From Chromera velia (Eukaryota > Sar > Chromeraceae), in assembly GCA_018398765.1 (NCBI GenBank), contig JAHBMJ010004770.1, positions 23,929 to 77,578 of the forward strand: a DNA stretch of 53,650 nt. The letters run 5' to 3'. The position numbers and the translations under genes were made by a program. Of this stretch, positions 23,901 to 34,284 are shown piece by piece. Position 1 is the first letter of the stretch. Each line of letters opens with the position of its first letter. The notes below the pieces were generated by a model. It ran no database searches, had not been told where the DNA came from, and was given only the letters and a program-made list of their open reading frames with translations.

Positions 23901-25819
23901 CCCCCGATCTGGGTGCTGTGGAGGGGGAGGACAGAGACGGGGAGGGAGAGGGGGGGGAGGGGGGAGAGGACAGACCGCCTACCGGAGGGAGTGGGGGGGA
24001 AGTCCCGAGTTCTCCTCTGGCAGTGCGTTCCTCTTCCTTTGCCTTCCGGGCACCCGCTGCTAACGAAGCCCGTCCTCCTGCCCCAGACACACCGGAGGAC
24101 GAAATGGCAAAAGCCAGAGGTGAGGTTGTCTGACTGACTGAATTGATAAATTGAGTACAGTGAGTGACCTACCGCACCTCTAGCAGAAAACAAAAGGTCG
24201 ACAGAGAGGCTACAGCTGTTCTTGGCCATTTGGTTCGTCTTCCCTGAGCTCAAGTGACGGATCGCCAGGCCTTTCTCTCTCTCTTTCCAGTGGCTTAAAA
24301 AACTGATGCGATGCCAAATTCCTTCTTTGGTTTTCCTCATTTCCTGCAGAGGCTTTGGGGTTTGACCCAAAGGAAATCGTCTTCACTCGCAAAGACATCG
24401 CCTTCCTCTGGATCGTCCCGAGGGCCCACTTTGACTCTGTGACGGCGATTGAGGCCCCGACGTCCTCCGCATTTGTCATCTCAAGTGAGTGAGTGGCTGA
24501 GTGAGCGGATTGATGGGCCAGTGTGCGAGGGTACAGAGGAAGAGAAACAGCTGCAAGAGGGTATGGAAATCGAATGAGCTTATGTGAGAGGATTGGGGCA
24601 GTGAGGTCCGCGTACAGAGGAAGAGAGCAAGGACCCGTTCGGCTGGCCTTGTCGAGTCGCCCTTCATTTTCTCTTCTTCGTATCAAATTTTCTGCTTCAC
24701 CGCCCTCCCCTCCCCTTCCCTTCCCTTCCCTAGATGACCTTCGGATTCTTCTACTGCGTCTATCTGTGCACCCTTTCTATCGAAGTTTAGGTTGCTCTCT
24801 CTTTCTGTGTTTCCGTCTGGTGCTCGGTGCACAAACCTTTTTTCTGACATCCGCAGCGGGACTCGACGGCCACGTCAACGCGTTTCACTCATCGACGGGC
24901 GCGATGCTCTTCAATTTGCAATCAGGTCAGAAAAGGTGGAGAGGGAAGAGGGAGATAGACTCAACATCTGCCACTTTTATGCAATCAGGAATCCCCGTCG
25001 TCTCAACCTGCCGCAAGCGTACCCTCACAGGAGGCATTTTGGCATTCTTTCGCCGCTCCTACGCTACAGGTCTTGATGAATGCATGGATCTGCACTGACC
25101 TTGCAGGAAGGTCACAGCCGTTTCGACTTCCTGTTGACCTCGCTGCGCGTCTGTGCGAAGAGAGAGCCGAGATCTTAGGTCTTCATGATAAGTGGAGAAG
25201 AGAGGAGGAAGAGGACGAGACTGGAGAGAGGTTGTTGGAGAAGCAGAGGGAAAGAGATGCCGAGATCAGATTTGAAAAGGAGCACGGGGCCCTGTCACCT
25301 TCTTCCAAGAACCTCACAGAAAAGGAAAAGCAGGACAGGGAACGACTACAGAAGATTACTCGTGTGAACACCTACGACGGCAATCTGGCTGTACAGCCCA
25401 CACACCCGGCAGCCACTCAAATGGACGACAAGGTCAGGTTGATGAGTGACCACCTGCAACAGAGAGCCAATATGATTTTGCAAGAAGCCAGAGCCCAACA
25501 GGCACAACTTCGACGCTCTTCGATGGAAGCATCGGAAGGTTTTAATTCCACAAAATCTGGAGCGGGGGGGAACTCTGCCCGACCGAGAGACAATGCGGTC
25601 CTCTTGAAAGCAATTGCGCGGTCTCCGACTCTGTCCAAGCCCGAAAGGATCCCGACCGCCGTTCATGTGGATGTGAACAAGGTGGAGAAGAAGGGAAGTG
25701 CAGAGAAGCTCGACAGGTTTATTGCGAGATCGTCGCTTATCAGTCCAAAGCCAGAGTCGACAGTCTCTTTCAGCCCAAAGACGGTTTCTCACAGCCCGAA
25801 ATCTACAACACTAAGCTAG
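13436..25819 (+). CDS. Large EF-hand-like / WD40-repeat protein, 27 exons
   Basis: Exons: 13436-13768, 14239-14604, 14980-15252, 15483-15556, 15864-16017, 16345-16491, 16815-16875, 17231-17337, 17474-17577, 18037-18168, 18424-18518, 18860-18933, 19222-19305, 19782-19832, 20128-20185, 20486-20569, 20784 to about 20810, 20956-21008, 21093-21130, 21434-21510, 21752-22266, 22570-23006, 23317-23440, 23748-24119, 24350-24484, 24857-24925, 25107-25819. Phases agree at nearly all junctions, giving about 1,590 residues. Exons 1-2 are helical and basic with an EF-hand-like DVFDSGSISWRSF loop. Exons 3-20 and 22 hold WD blades (GNDKCVRIWE, ADGSVVLWN, GGFDTFVCLWD, GNMRVFGF, LEDGHIFVF, EGGSVGAWDF), with one more blade at exon 26 (GLDGHVNAF). 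Exons 21-24 add charged low-complexity segments; the tail has SPKP/SPKS motifs. EF-hand plus WD40 recalls the WDR49/WDR64 group (inference), suggesting a scaffold, possibly axonemal. The junctions of exons 17-19 are ambiguous, and a 21-bp microexon at 14821-14841 (LAVCFWK) is possible. Confidence 0.82.
19196..19218 (+). repeat. TC microsatellite forming a polypyrimidine tract
   Basis: A (TC)n run directly abuts the GCAG acceptor of the exon at 19222. It is one of several pyrimidine microsatellites placed just upstream of 3' splice sites in this gene; see also 19731-19770, 20885-20940 and 21715-21745. Confidence 0.9.
20885..20940 (+). repeat. TC/TGTC microsatellite next to an acceptor
   Basis: A (TC)n run passes into (TGTC)n and ends about 15 bases before the CAG at 20953-20955. 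Confidence 0.9.
21715..21745 (+). repeat. TTCC microsatellite next to an acceptor
   Basis: About seven TTCC units run straight into CATTGCAG, the acceptor of the large exon at 21752. Confidence 0.9.
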
Positions 25820-26937
25820 CCGGGAACAGCTGCGGTAAAGTTTAATCAGCAAGGAGCTGGCAGTCTGCCAGACAGCTTGACCTGCACTGGCATAACTATG
25901 AAACAAACAAAACTGGAATCACTGTCTAGATCATTGTAGAGTGGATTGTACACTAGAATTAATGCACAACTTTATATCATCTGATCATATCAGAGAGTTA
26001 CTAGTTCTATCATGATTCCTGTGACAGCTAACTTATCCGAGCATTGATTCAAGGTTTCTGTATAATTAAACGTTTTAAGTCAAGACTCTTTTTCAACTTA
26101 ATTATTTGTATATTTTGTTAATCTGAAAATACAGTACTATTATCATTAGTATAGTACTTAGAGTTAATTAGTGTATATATTTCTAGATATATTTTCAGTT
26201 TGTGTGCATAATGTGCATGTTAAAGGAAAAAAACATCATAATAGGTAAAATAACACGTACAACATCAATTTTATAAAGTATTTTTTTACTCCAGCCGCTT
26301 AAACCTGAGCTTGAACTTATGAACTAAAGTTTGAAGCCTTGAACAGTATATGCAACACAAGCCTCATACATACAGCTAGTATATTTAAATTTAAGGCTTG
26401 CAAGACTAGACGTCTCTTTTGCTTTAGTGAGTCTAATAGTGACTTAGTTTTATTAAACCATGCACATTCGATGGAGGAGAGCCTAGTAGAGAGCAGCCTG
26501 AGAGCTCGAAAAAGACATAGCCTGAACAATTAGTTTGCAACAAAATTTTAAGTCACCCCCCATGGTCCCCCACCTAATAGTCTCTACCCGTTTAAGACTT
26601 CTTTGAGTTATCATTACAGAATATTATGAGTTAATTCATATTTGATACCCTCCCTCAGTTCAAATGTGTTGACCTCTAGGTTGACCTCATGAGGGACCTT
26701 AAGCTTTAGCTAGCTTTAGCTAGCTTTAGCTCAGCTAGGCGGTACAATTTTAGATTTTAGTTCTTCCAAGCTAGAGCTTGAAAACTTCAGTAAGCAGCTG
26801 ACAACAGTTACGGTAGTCTTAGAGCTGGCTCTAAAAGAATAAATATACTGACTGACACTTTTTACTAGGCTTTTTAAAGGTTTTTATGCAGTGTATGCAG
26901 TGTACAGTTTTTAAAAAAAGTTTGAAAATGTGGTTTA
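25820..26937. other. AT-rich spacer between convergent genes
   Basis: The spacer separates the 3' ends of the WD40 gene and the ATPase gene. It is AT-rich. At 26700-26731 there is a short tandem array of AGCTTTAGCT units, about three copies. Nothing else is recognisable and no coding frame is credible. Confidence 0.55.
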
Positions 26938-29304
26938 TCACATACTGCGGATGCTCGCCCCGAGATCCATGGTAATTCTCTGCCGGATCTGAAGGACTGC
27001 AAACAGATTCTCTCTGTGTGATCGAACCTCTCTGACGTCTCCTCTGTCTCTGTCTAAGTCAGAATCCGACTCGGAGTCTGTGTCACCGCCTGAATCTCCA
27101 AAAGCCCGAAGACCCAACTGCAATTTGTGCTTTCGGGCAAACACCAGGCTCTCACCCTGGTGGAGCCGCAGGATGCGGTCAAAGTGATGGGGCCGTAAGG
27201 GCAACTTCGTGCGCAAGTGCGCAAACCACTCTCTTGAGCAAAAGTTGTGCAGCGCTGCCACCGACACCAGCTCGAGAAGCTCTGAGCTGAGGGCCAAAGG
27301 CGCCTGCGTTGAGATCGCCAGTCTCGTGCCATCGTGCCGCATCGTCCGTGCAACATCCACAATGCTGCCACTCAGACCGTCGGACGCCTTGCCGTCCATA
27401 AATTTGTGAGCCTCATCCAACGCCAAGAGCTTGCCCACCTTCCCCACATGACAAGCACGGAACTGTTCCGTCAAAACGTGAAAAATGCCGTTCGGCTCTT
27501 CCTTCGCCAGCATCGGATCTGTCAGGTCCACCACCACCATCGCACCTGCTCGGAGACACTCCGAGAAATCCCCACCCATCTCACTCATAACGCTGTCTCT
27601 CTGGTTGATCTCACTCTCATCAACTAACTGGTCGAGCAACCTCAGTCGTTGAAGGAGGGGACCTTCCTGCGACCTCATCAGGCCGCACTGCTCTTGGATC
27701 TCTCGGCAAAACTCCCGATACCCAGGCTTCTTTCCCTCCCTCTGATACTGTTGTAACAGCCCCAAAAGAACAGACATGTACAGCTGAGTGTCAGACGAAC
27801 TCACCCGCATCAACCGCTTGATATGATCTGCGCTGAGGAGCTTCCACCGGAAAACCAGGGGACGGATGTTGAAGCTGTCGTCGCCGTAGAACGCCCTCCG
27901 TGCTCTGTAATTAGACGGTGTGACGAGAACTGTGATGTCCTCTCTCTTCACGTGGGTTGCTGCCGCCCTCTCATGCAATCTGGAAAAGAACGAAGAAGAG
28001 TGGGGGGTAGAGCTTGAGGAGCTCTGGCTGCTGCTCTCGGTGTCTCCCGGGTGATGGTGAAATTGGTGTAAACCTAGGGCCTCACAGACAGCAGACTGAT
28101 TCTGGTCGTAGTGAAAAACTGCGACGGCAAGGGGACGTTGCAGTTTGACAATCGGCCAGTGAGGGAGTAGAAAAGCCTCCAAGATTGAGGCCAGAGTGTG
28201 AGACTTGCCTGCTCCCTGCACTCCCACAGTGACAAAACAGAACGGTTCATTGACATTCAGGTAAACAGGCAAAGACCGATTCCCACTCAATCCGGAGGAA
28301 GACGTCAAAGTCCCCATCAACCCACCCATTTCAAACTCCGACAGATCATGCGACAACACGACACCTGACTTTGACAGGTGGCTACCGTGAGACGCCACTC
28401 CCATGTAATATTCAAGCGCCTCCCGCTCATACAGAGAATCTCTCGTACCGTCTCTTTCAACACCAGTAACTATCTCTTCAGAAGAGACGCTTTCGAACTC
28501 CCCGTCTGCGTCTGCTCTCACCTCACTGCGGACACCCGTCTTCAGGTCTCTCTGCAACTTTGCGATGTCTCCAAAACTCTCCCTCACCTCAATTTCGTGA
28601 TGGGTGCTGCTGGCAGGCCCACCACGATCCGCATGACCCCCTCCAAGAGAAAACCCCAACACACCCCCAGCCCCCCCATGTGCGCAGGAGCTGCTGGAGG
28701 GCTGCTGCTGGGAAAAATTGGCAGCTGAACTTGCACCACGTGTGTTGGGTTTGCTCTGAGCCGTCTCAACGGGCGGGAGCCCGACAGCAACTCCAGCGGC
28801 AACCCCACTGGAGCTGGCAAGGTTTGCTCGTACCCAGGCCGCTGAAGGCGTCACGAACCCGGTCGACTGAGCGACAGAGACCCATGAGATCGACTTCAAA
28901 GCTTCTGTAGTCTTCTGACCAACGCACTGATTTTTGAATTCTTGGTCGACTCCAAGAGCGAGGAGACTCAGAACAAGAGGTTCGCCACGACTGTGCAGTG
29001 CACGAAACGAATTTGCAAGAAATGCATCCAAACCCTTGGCAACAGGGGGACGAGAAGCATTCGGGGAGACCAAAAAATTCGGATTTTTTTTCAGCCAGGA
29101 AGACTTAATCCTCACACAGGCCCCCGCAACTTCGGCCCAACGAATTCCCTCTATGGCTTTTTTGGCTTTGCCAGGCCCTCTGAGGCTTTTCACTTGAGTG
29201 CTTCCCAGCAATGTCAGCTGAATGGCAAGAGGTTTCTTGCTTGCCTTCAAAGCACAAAACTCCGTCCAAAGCCACTTCTCTAGGGGCGTGAATGAGTCCA
29301 TCAT
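26938..29304 (-). CDS. HerA/FtsK-type P-loop ATPase with duplicated N-terminal repeats
   Basis: A single uninterrupted frame of 788 codons lies among intron-rich genes. The ATPase core has a Walker A motif GVQGAGKSHT (residues 361-370), a beta-strand AMVVVDLTDPML (588-599) and a Walker B strand KLLALDEAH (625-633). It is followed by RTMRHDGTRLAISTQAP (653-669) and LVSVAALHNFCSREWFAHLR (679-698). This order (Walker B with DEAH, then an Arg-rich segment and a Ser-Thr-Gln sensor strand) is that of HerA/FtsK-like or DUF87-type ATPases, which move DNA or protein. Residues 24-75 and 108-161 are two diverged copies of a helical repeat with the shared frame PL...LL.LG..Q..K....K...A...I.W..VA......S..W...N. 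Residues 165-290 are low-complexity linker. The ATG is doubled (MM). Substrate and partners are unknown; acquisition by transfer or retroposition is possible. Confidence 0.75.
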   Translation of the reverse strand: MMDSFTPLEKWLWTEFCALKASKKPLAIQLTLLGSTQVKSLRGPGKAKKAIEGIRWAEVAGACVRIKSSWLKKNPNFLVSPNASRPPVAKGLDAFLANSFRALHSRGEPLVLSLLALGVDQEFKNQCVGQKTTEALKSISWVSVAQSTGFVTPSAAWVRANLASSSGVAAGVAVGLPPVETAQSKPNTRGASSAANFSQQQPSSSSCAHGGAGGVLGFSLGGGHADRGGPASSTHHEIEVRESFGDIAKLQRDLKTGVRSEVRADADGEFESVSSEEIVTGVERDGTRDSLYEREALEYYMGVASHGSHLSKSGVVLSHDLSEFEMGGLMGTLTSSSGLSGNRSLPVYLNVNEPFCFVTVGVQGAGKSHTLASILEAFLLPHWPIVKLQRPLAVAVFHYDQNQSAVCEALGLHQFHHHPGDTESSSQSSSSSTPHSSSFFSRLHERAAATHVKREDITVLVTPSNYRARRAFYGDDSFNIRPLVFRWKLLSADHIKRLMRVSSSDTQLYMSVLLGLLQQYQREGKKPGYREFCREIQEQCGLMRSQEGPLLQRLRLLDQLVDESEINQRDSVMSEMGGDFSECLRAGAMVVVDLTDPMLAKEEPNGIFHVLTEQFRACHVGKVGKLLALDEAHKFMDGKASDGLSGSIVDVARTMRHDGTRLAISTQAPLALSSELLELVSVAALHNFCSREWFAHLRTKLPLRPHHFDRILRLHQGESLVFARKHKLQLGLRAFGDSGGDTDSESDSDLDRDRGDVREVRSHRENLFAVLQIRQRITMDLGASIRSM

Positions 29305-29882
29305 CAGAGGGGGGGAAAGGAGGACTGTGAATGTCTCACGGGGAGACGGACGTGTGATGGCTGGGGGCAGGTCGACCCGATTAGGACCTCAGCTCAATGA
29401 AGCCCCATGAACCATAATTTGATGGGATTTCTGTTGCTCTTGTTGTGTCAATTGAAGGGATGTGATGTGTGAAGGAAGTATTGGAAGTCGCGTAGAAAGT
29501 CTGCTGTATAAGGCTGTCGAGAGATATGAAGTTAGCTCGGCAAGCGGAGTTAACTCGGAGAGCGTATAAAGGCCGAGCTAAATTAAACGAGCTACATCTG
29601 CATGGCCCCGGAAAGCTATAGCTATAGCTTTTGCTTGCATGAGGGCGTCTCCGCGGCCGGTCTGGCCAAATTTGGCCCCATGCATGCAATTGAGATGCTT
29701 CCGCACTCTTTGCACGGCTTGATCAGCTCTGTTGGTTGGTTGCTCTTCATGTTGAGTCTTCTGGACAGACTTCGGTCAGTGACCCACCTTGTTCCACACT
29801 TGTAGTCAGGTTTATCGATTTCCTGTTTCTTGCTCACTGGTGTCCCCCTCCGAGACGGAGACGGCATTGTTCAACCGAGTAC
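29305..29882. promoter_or_regulatory. Divergent promoter interval, ATPase gene and ispE
   Basis: This 578-base interval lies between two outward-facing starts. On the plus strand TATAAA at 29565-29570 could serve ispE, about 315 bases before its ATG. An open frame of 67 codons (29602-29805) begins MAPESYSYSF and has a hydrophobic stretch; it would be an upstream ORF or untranslated leader rather than a separate gene. AGCTATAGCTATAGCT at about 29613 is a short palindromic run. Confidence 0.4.
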
Positions 29883-31276
29883 ATGCCCGTCTCTCTGGTG
29901 TTTCTTGCCTTCGGGCTGGCGACAGCCGTCACGGCATCATCGAATGCCCCCACCCAGGCCCCCGCCTTTCTCAGCCATCTTCAGCGCAGTACAGCAGCAT
30001 GCGGAGTTCGGGGCCGAGCGAGGAGACGGACAACATGCCGTCTCGCAGAGACAGAAGGGGAGACATTGACTCTGTTCTCTCCCTCCAAAGTTAACCTCTT
30101 TCTTCGGATTCTTCGAAGAAGGCCAGACAACTACCACGATCTGGCTTCTCTTTTTCAAACCATTAGCCTAGGAGACTCTCTCTCCTTCTCTGCACTACCT
30201 ACAGGTGCGTCTGCTGACGTCCTGACATGCACTGACAGCTCAGTTCCTACCGACGGCAGCAATTTGGTCGTGAAGGCCTTCGATCTGTTCAGGCGAAAGT
30301 CCGGGAAGAATAAATTCTTCCGATGTCATATTGACAAGAAAGTCCCCAACCAGGCAGGGCTGGGGGGGGGGTCAGGGAATGCCGCAACTGCCCTCTTTGC
30401 TGCTGCCAGACTGACGGCCTCTGGAGACGGGGCTGTCTCGCAGGAGGATCTCTTGAAGTGGTCTGCAGACATTGGCTCCGACATTACTTTTTTTCTTTCC
30501 GGGGGCACTGCCTACTGTACAGGGAGGGGGGAGATTGTGGAGCCCTTGGCAGCTCTTCCTCACGCCCCCCCCTGTCTGTATGTCGTGAAGCCCGACGAAG
30601 GCCTCTCAACGCCCCTTGTGTACAAATCCCTCGACCTCTCAGCACTCTCTCCGGAGGACCCTGACGGCCTTCTTCGGTGCTTTTGTGCGGAGACGGCTGA
30701 CAGGTGGAGGTTGGTCAACGACCTCGAACCTCCTGCCCTGAAGAATTTGCCGTCCTTGAAAACTCTGAAGGGGGAGATGGGGGAGTTATATGGGGTGCAG
30801 GAGGGGAAGGGATTGGAGAATACAGTAATGATGTCGGGAAGTGGCACTGCTGTATTTTCACTCGGAGAGCCTGTCGGGGGAAAGGAGGCCTTCAAGAAAT
30901 TTGTTGCTGACAGGTCCGTCTGGATGTTTGTTGGATTGAGGGGTCTTCTCACAGTGAATGTTCCTTTCGGGGTCCCCTTTCTGACTGTCTTTCAAAGTGC
31001 TGACCATTTTATGCGACTGAATTTGTACTTGATTGCCTGGCTGTTCGTTTTCCTTTCTATTTACCTGCTTGTCCACTTTTTTCGGTTTGCCCTTCTGATT
31101 TGCCCTTTTTGGAGTGAAGAACAAAACACATTCTATCTAATGAAGCGGTGTTTTGCACGTTTACGGCCCTCTTCCTTCCAAGACATCTCAGCGTGCACGG
31201 AAACAGCTGTAGAGGAAGCGTCTGTCTGAAGACTGCCACCCAGTTGACGTATCGCCGGGCGAGTGCCGGCCCATAG
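29883..31276 (+). CDS. ispE: 4-diphosphocytidyl-2-C-methyl-D-erythritol kinase, plastid-targeted
   Basis: IspE phosphorylates CDP-methylerythritol with ATP in the plastid MEP pathway to isoprenoid precursors. From ATG 29883, residues 1-20 (MPVSLVFLAFGLATAVTASS) are a signal peptide, and residues 21-58 are Ser/Ala/Arg-rich and transit-like, as expected for a complex plastid. The mature enzyme starts near LTLFSPSKVNLFL, with the catalytic Lys at 69. The GHMP ATP loop PNQAGLGGGSGNAATA is at 155-170, IGSDITFFL with the catalytic Asp at 200, and a third GHMP motif MSGSGTAVF follows near 320. The open frame reads on to a TGA ending at 31229 through an implausible hydrophobic tail. A GTCCGT donor at 30914 and an AG acceptor at 31181-31182 would instead give FVADR followed by HLSVHGN and a stop at 31274-31276, closer to the family's C-terminus. 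The start at 29883 is chosen over an upstream frame because it exposes the signal peptide. Confidence 0.88.
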
Positions 31277-31443
31277 ATGAGTGCGTGGCTGCGCGTGTGG
31301 CACCCTGCTTTGTGGCCCTCTGTCCGTCCCTGCGCCTGTGTTTGTCTGCCCGCGTGTCTGTTTATGTCTGTCTCTGTCTGTCTATGTCTATCTGCCTGTT
31401 TGTCTGTCTACCCCCTTGTCTGTTTGTCTGCCTCTCTGTCTCT

Positions 31444-31480
<37 letters not shown>

Positions 31481-32519
31481 TGTCTGTCTGTCTGTCTGTC
31501 TGTCTGAAAAAGGGAACCCCAGAAGAAGAGAGAGGCGAATGCTGAAAACAATCCTTTTGTGAAGGACCCTATGCGAAAGGAAATGAAGAGAAACGAACTC
31601 GTTCAGATGGAAAGAATGTGGAAGTACAAGAGGGCAACCCTGCACTGGGCAGTGAAGGGCCGCAGGGTACGACTTAAGGCCTGGAGCTCTGGTACCCTTC
31701 CACTGAGAGCGCGCCAAAAGAAGTGAAGAAAACAGAAGAGAATGAAAGGAAGGCTCTGCCTGTCTGTCCGAAAGAAAGGAAGCGTTTCGGAAAAAGTGAA
31801 GTGAAGAAAAGACGATATAGTCTGTCTGTCTGTCTGGCTGTCTGTCTGGCTGTCTGGCTGGCTGGCTGGCTGTCTGTCTGGCTGGTCTGGCTGGCTGGCT
31901 GGCTGGCTGGCTGTCTATCTGTCTGTCTGTCTGTCTGTCTGGCTGGCTGTCTGCAAGGAAAAAGAGAGAAAAGAGGGGAAAGATTAACTCATATGGTCGT
32001 CTGTTTCTGTGTGTTTATTGGAGTTTTCATTCTCCACACAATGATGCTTTGTCTCTGTGACGTACATACATACACTGACATGGACATCCGTATGCCCTAT
32101 GTTCAACGTATGTCCTTCCTTGCAGGCCCACTTTGCGGGCGTGGCGCTGCACATTTGTAAACCGACCAGGCAATTCTCCTGAACAGTGGTTTGAGGAAAC
32201 AACTGTGGAGCCTCTTTGAAGAAGAAAAGGCAAGCAGCTGACAGCCGTGAATTAATGAAGCCTTTCGCTTTTATTATAAATATAGGCCCTGGCCCTTGAA
32301 TTGTGACCAAAAACGCTTTTTCTAGTATAAATCAAAATATATGATACATAAAAGATTTTAGCTAGTATAAAACACTTTTATATCGTCTAACAATTTATAT
32401 TCTATACAAAAATTTCAATCAATGTTTATACTTGGTTCTCAAACTGTTTGATGTTCGATATCAGGCCTTATACTACCTTATACCAGGCAGGTTGAGCAAG
32501 AGAGTGCCTCCAAGCTTCA
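31277..32519. other. Spacer with CTGT/CTGC/CTGG microsatellites
   Basis: Tetranucleotide arrays lie at 31336-31506 (TGCC/TGTC) and 31823-31955 (TGTC/TGGC). ORFs here, rich in Cys, Leu and Val, are repeat translations. From about 32270 the sequence becomes AT-rich. No gene is supported. Confidence 0.6.
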
Positions 32520-32940
32520 TGTTTACACACATGGTCACATGGTGATAAAACTGGCAGAGAAGCTCCACATCGTCAGGATGATTTATGTTAAAAACTGTAT
32601 TTATCTACTGAGTTTCATGTCCAGAAGGAATCTTTCTGACTCTCAGTTTGTCCAAAGAGTATCTCCGATGTGTGCTTGCTCTGTAGTGATTGTGGTGCAT
32701 ATCGTATGCACAGCGAATGTTAGCATGAGTCACAATTGGAAAAAGGTTTGCTGCTCCACACTGCTCATACTGACTACCAAAAATATTTCGAATTTCATTT
32801 TTAATAGCATTATTGGCCTGTTTTTGCGTCTAATTAAATTGATATTTCCACGCTTTAGCTTGAATGATCGGCAAAATTCTACTGTGGAAAAGTTGTTTGC
32901 ACTGTGCATTAGAAGTAAAGGTAGCACCAGAATTTTGCGG
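32520..32940 (-). pseudogene. Decayed ORF, probably a mobile-element fragment
   Basis: On the minus strand one frame is readable for about 140 codons with only two or three stop codons (for example SRILPIIQAKAWKYQFN, then a stop, then RNIFGSQYEQCGAANLFPIV, MHHNHYRASTHRRYSLDKL, and NINHPDDVELLCQFYHH). The amino-acid composition is protein-like, unlike the other frames. I do not recognise the family. Surroundings with SINE-like pieces and an assembly gap suggest a dead transposable-element ORF. Confidence 0.35.
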
Positions 32941-33029
32941 ACGGGGCACCATAGTGATAGTACGTGCGCAAGCCACGCGCCTATCCATCAGCTGCCCCCT
33001 ACGATCTACTTCAGTTTTTTGAAGGAAAA

Positions 33030-33100
33030 AAAAAAGCCGCGAGATGGCTACTTATAGGCAGTCCCGGGTTCAAGCCCGACCGTGGTCACTTTTTTTCTAG
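33030..33100 (+). repeat. tRNA-related fragment (B box)
   Basis: CCGGGTTCAAGCCCGACCG at about 33063-33081 is a textbook T-arm/B-box shape, followed by CACTTTTTTTC, a Pol III terminator-like T-run. Upstream spacing to an A box is too short for an intact tRNA, so this reads as a tRNA-derived SINE fragment. Confidence 0.45.
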
Positions 33101-33233
33101 TATGTTTTCAACCTATTTTTGCGCCATCGTTACGCATGTCATCGCGTGCGGCCGCGCACGCTATGTAAGCGCTCAGACGGCTTTCAGATAGGGCCCCACT
33201 TGGAGTGACCCATTTTTTTTGCAAAAAAAAATT

Positions 33234-33255
33234 NNNNNNNNNNNNNNNNNNNNNN
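33234..33255. other. Assembly gap (22 N)
   Basis: A run of N flanked by A-rich sequence, so the surrounding repeat was probably not resolved. Single Ns also occur at 34899 and 38498. Confidence 1.
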
Positions 33256-34284
33256 AAAAAACAATACAGATGCTTCAGTACAGCCAAAGCACCTATATCA
33301 TGGTCAAGCTTGACCGGTCATAATTTAAGGGCCAGGGCTTATATTTCAGAACAGATTTGAGTAACAATACTAATAGTAAAATTTCTATTTGGGTTCTCTA
33401 TGTTGCTACGCGGTTCTACATACATGGCTCTGCATGGCTTGCTCTCAGACTGGCCATATCATCATTTCACATACTCAACTGCACTCCTTGCCTCCAGGAA
33501 AATGCCAGTCTCTAGTGTTAGTCTACTCATTCATCCTCTTACCATCAATCTGTTCTTTTACCTTTCTTTTCTACAGTAGTATTACACTAGCTACTAACCG
33601 ACTGAATTAATTCTGCATGCATGTCGCACATGTACATTGATGTATGCGCGGGATCCTGATATTCCTGCACGCGTCTGTATATACCCCCTTGCTCCAGCGG
33701 TTACGCGCCGCCGCGCGCCACTACTCAAACGCTGACTTCGATCCTGGACCAACTCTTGACCCGTCACAGTGCCACTTCAAGGCATGGCTACTTCTTGCAC
33801 TTGTTCTTACAATCCTGTGAAAGCAAGCATCCTGAATTTCACTCTAATTATCGCTATCATTATTTTTAGACTATGAATGAATGAATGAAGTTGGCTTTGC
33901 TAAAGTGGAGCCATGCTCCCAGCAACCTATGTTCATGCAAGAGATCGTCAATCACTCAACTCTAGAGATAAGGCTAAGCGCGAGATCTCCTGAAGTGCTC
34001 GCTTGGTGAGCTCACAAGCAGTATGCACATTGGATATGGCAATAGAAGACTCGAACAGAAGAAGAAAAGGTCGCGTTCACATAGAAACAGGCGTGCACAG
34101 TGAGTAACAAAGATCGCAAACGGCTCTGCATACTTCATACGGATCAACTTGTAAAGCCAAAAGCAGCATCTTCCTCGCTTCTGTTTCGGCTGCATCCGAT
34201 CCCTTAATTCCTTCTCTCTGAATTTTTTGCTTCACTTCCTTTCCTTCTACCACTTTGTTTAGTTTATTTCTTACTTCTACCTAA
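33256..34284. other. Spacer with a tRNA-derived SINE-like element
   Basis: At 33688-33752 the sequence reads GCTCCAGCGGTTACGCG, then about 30 bases later CTGACTTCGATCCTGG. These correspond to Pol III A-box and B-box shapes at tRNA-like spacing, so a tRNA-derived SINE is likely. A TGAATGAATGAATGAA run lies at about 33875. No gene is seen. Confidence 0.4.

Noticed and set aside
30958-31229. Transmembrane C-terminal tail on IspE
   Set aside because: The Phe/Leu-rich stretch looks like a translated intron; GT-AG sites at 30914 and 31181 give a better C-terminus.
31277-31562. Overlapping Cys/Leu/Val-rich ORFs
   Set aside because: They are translations of the CTGC/CTGT microsatellite in several frames.
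33030-33100. Functional tRNA gene
   Set aside because: A B-box shape is present, but no acceptor stem or properly spaced A box can be paired.
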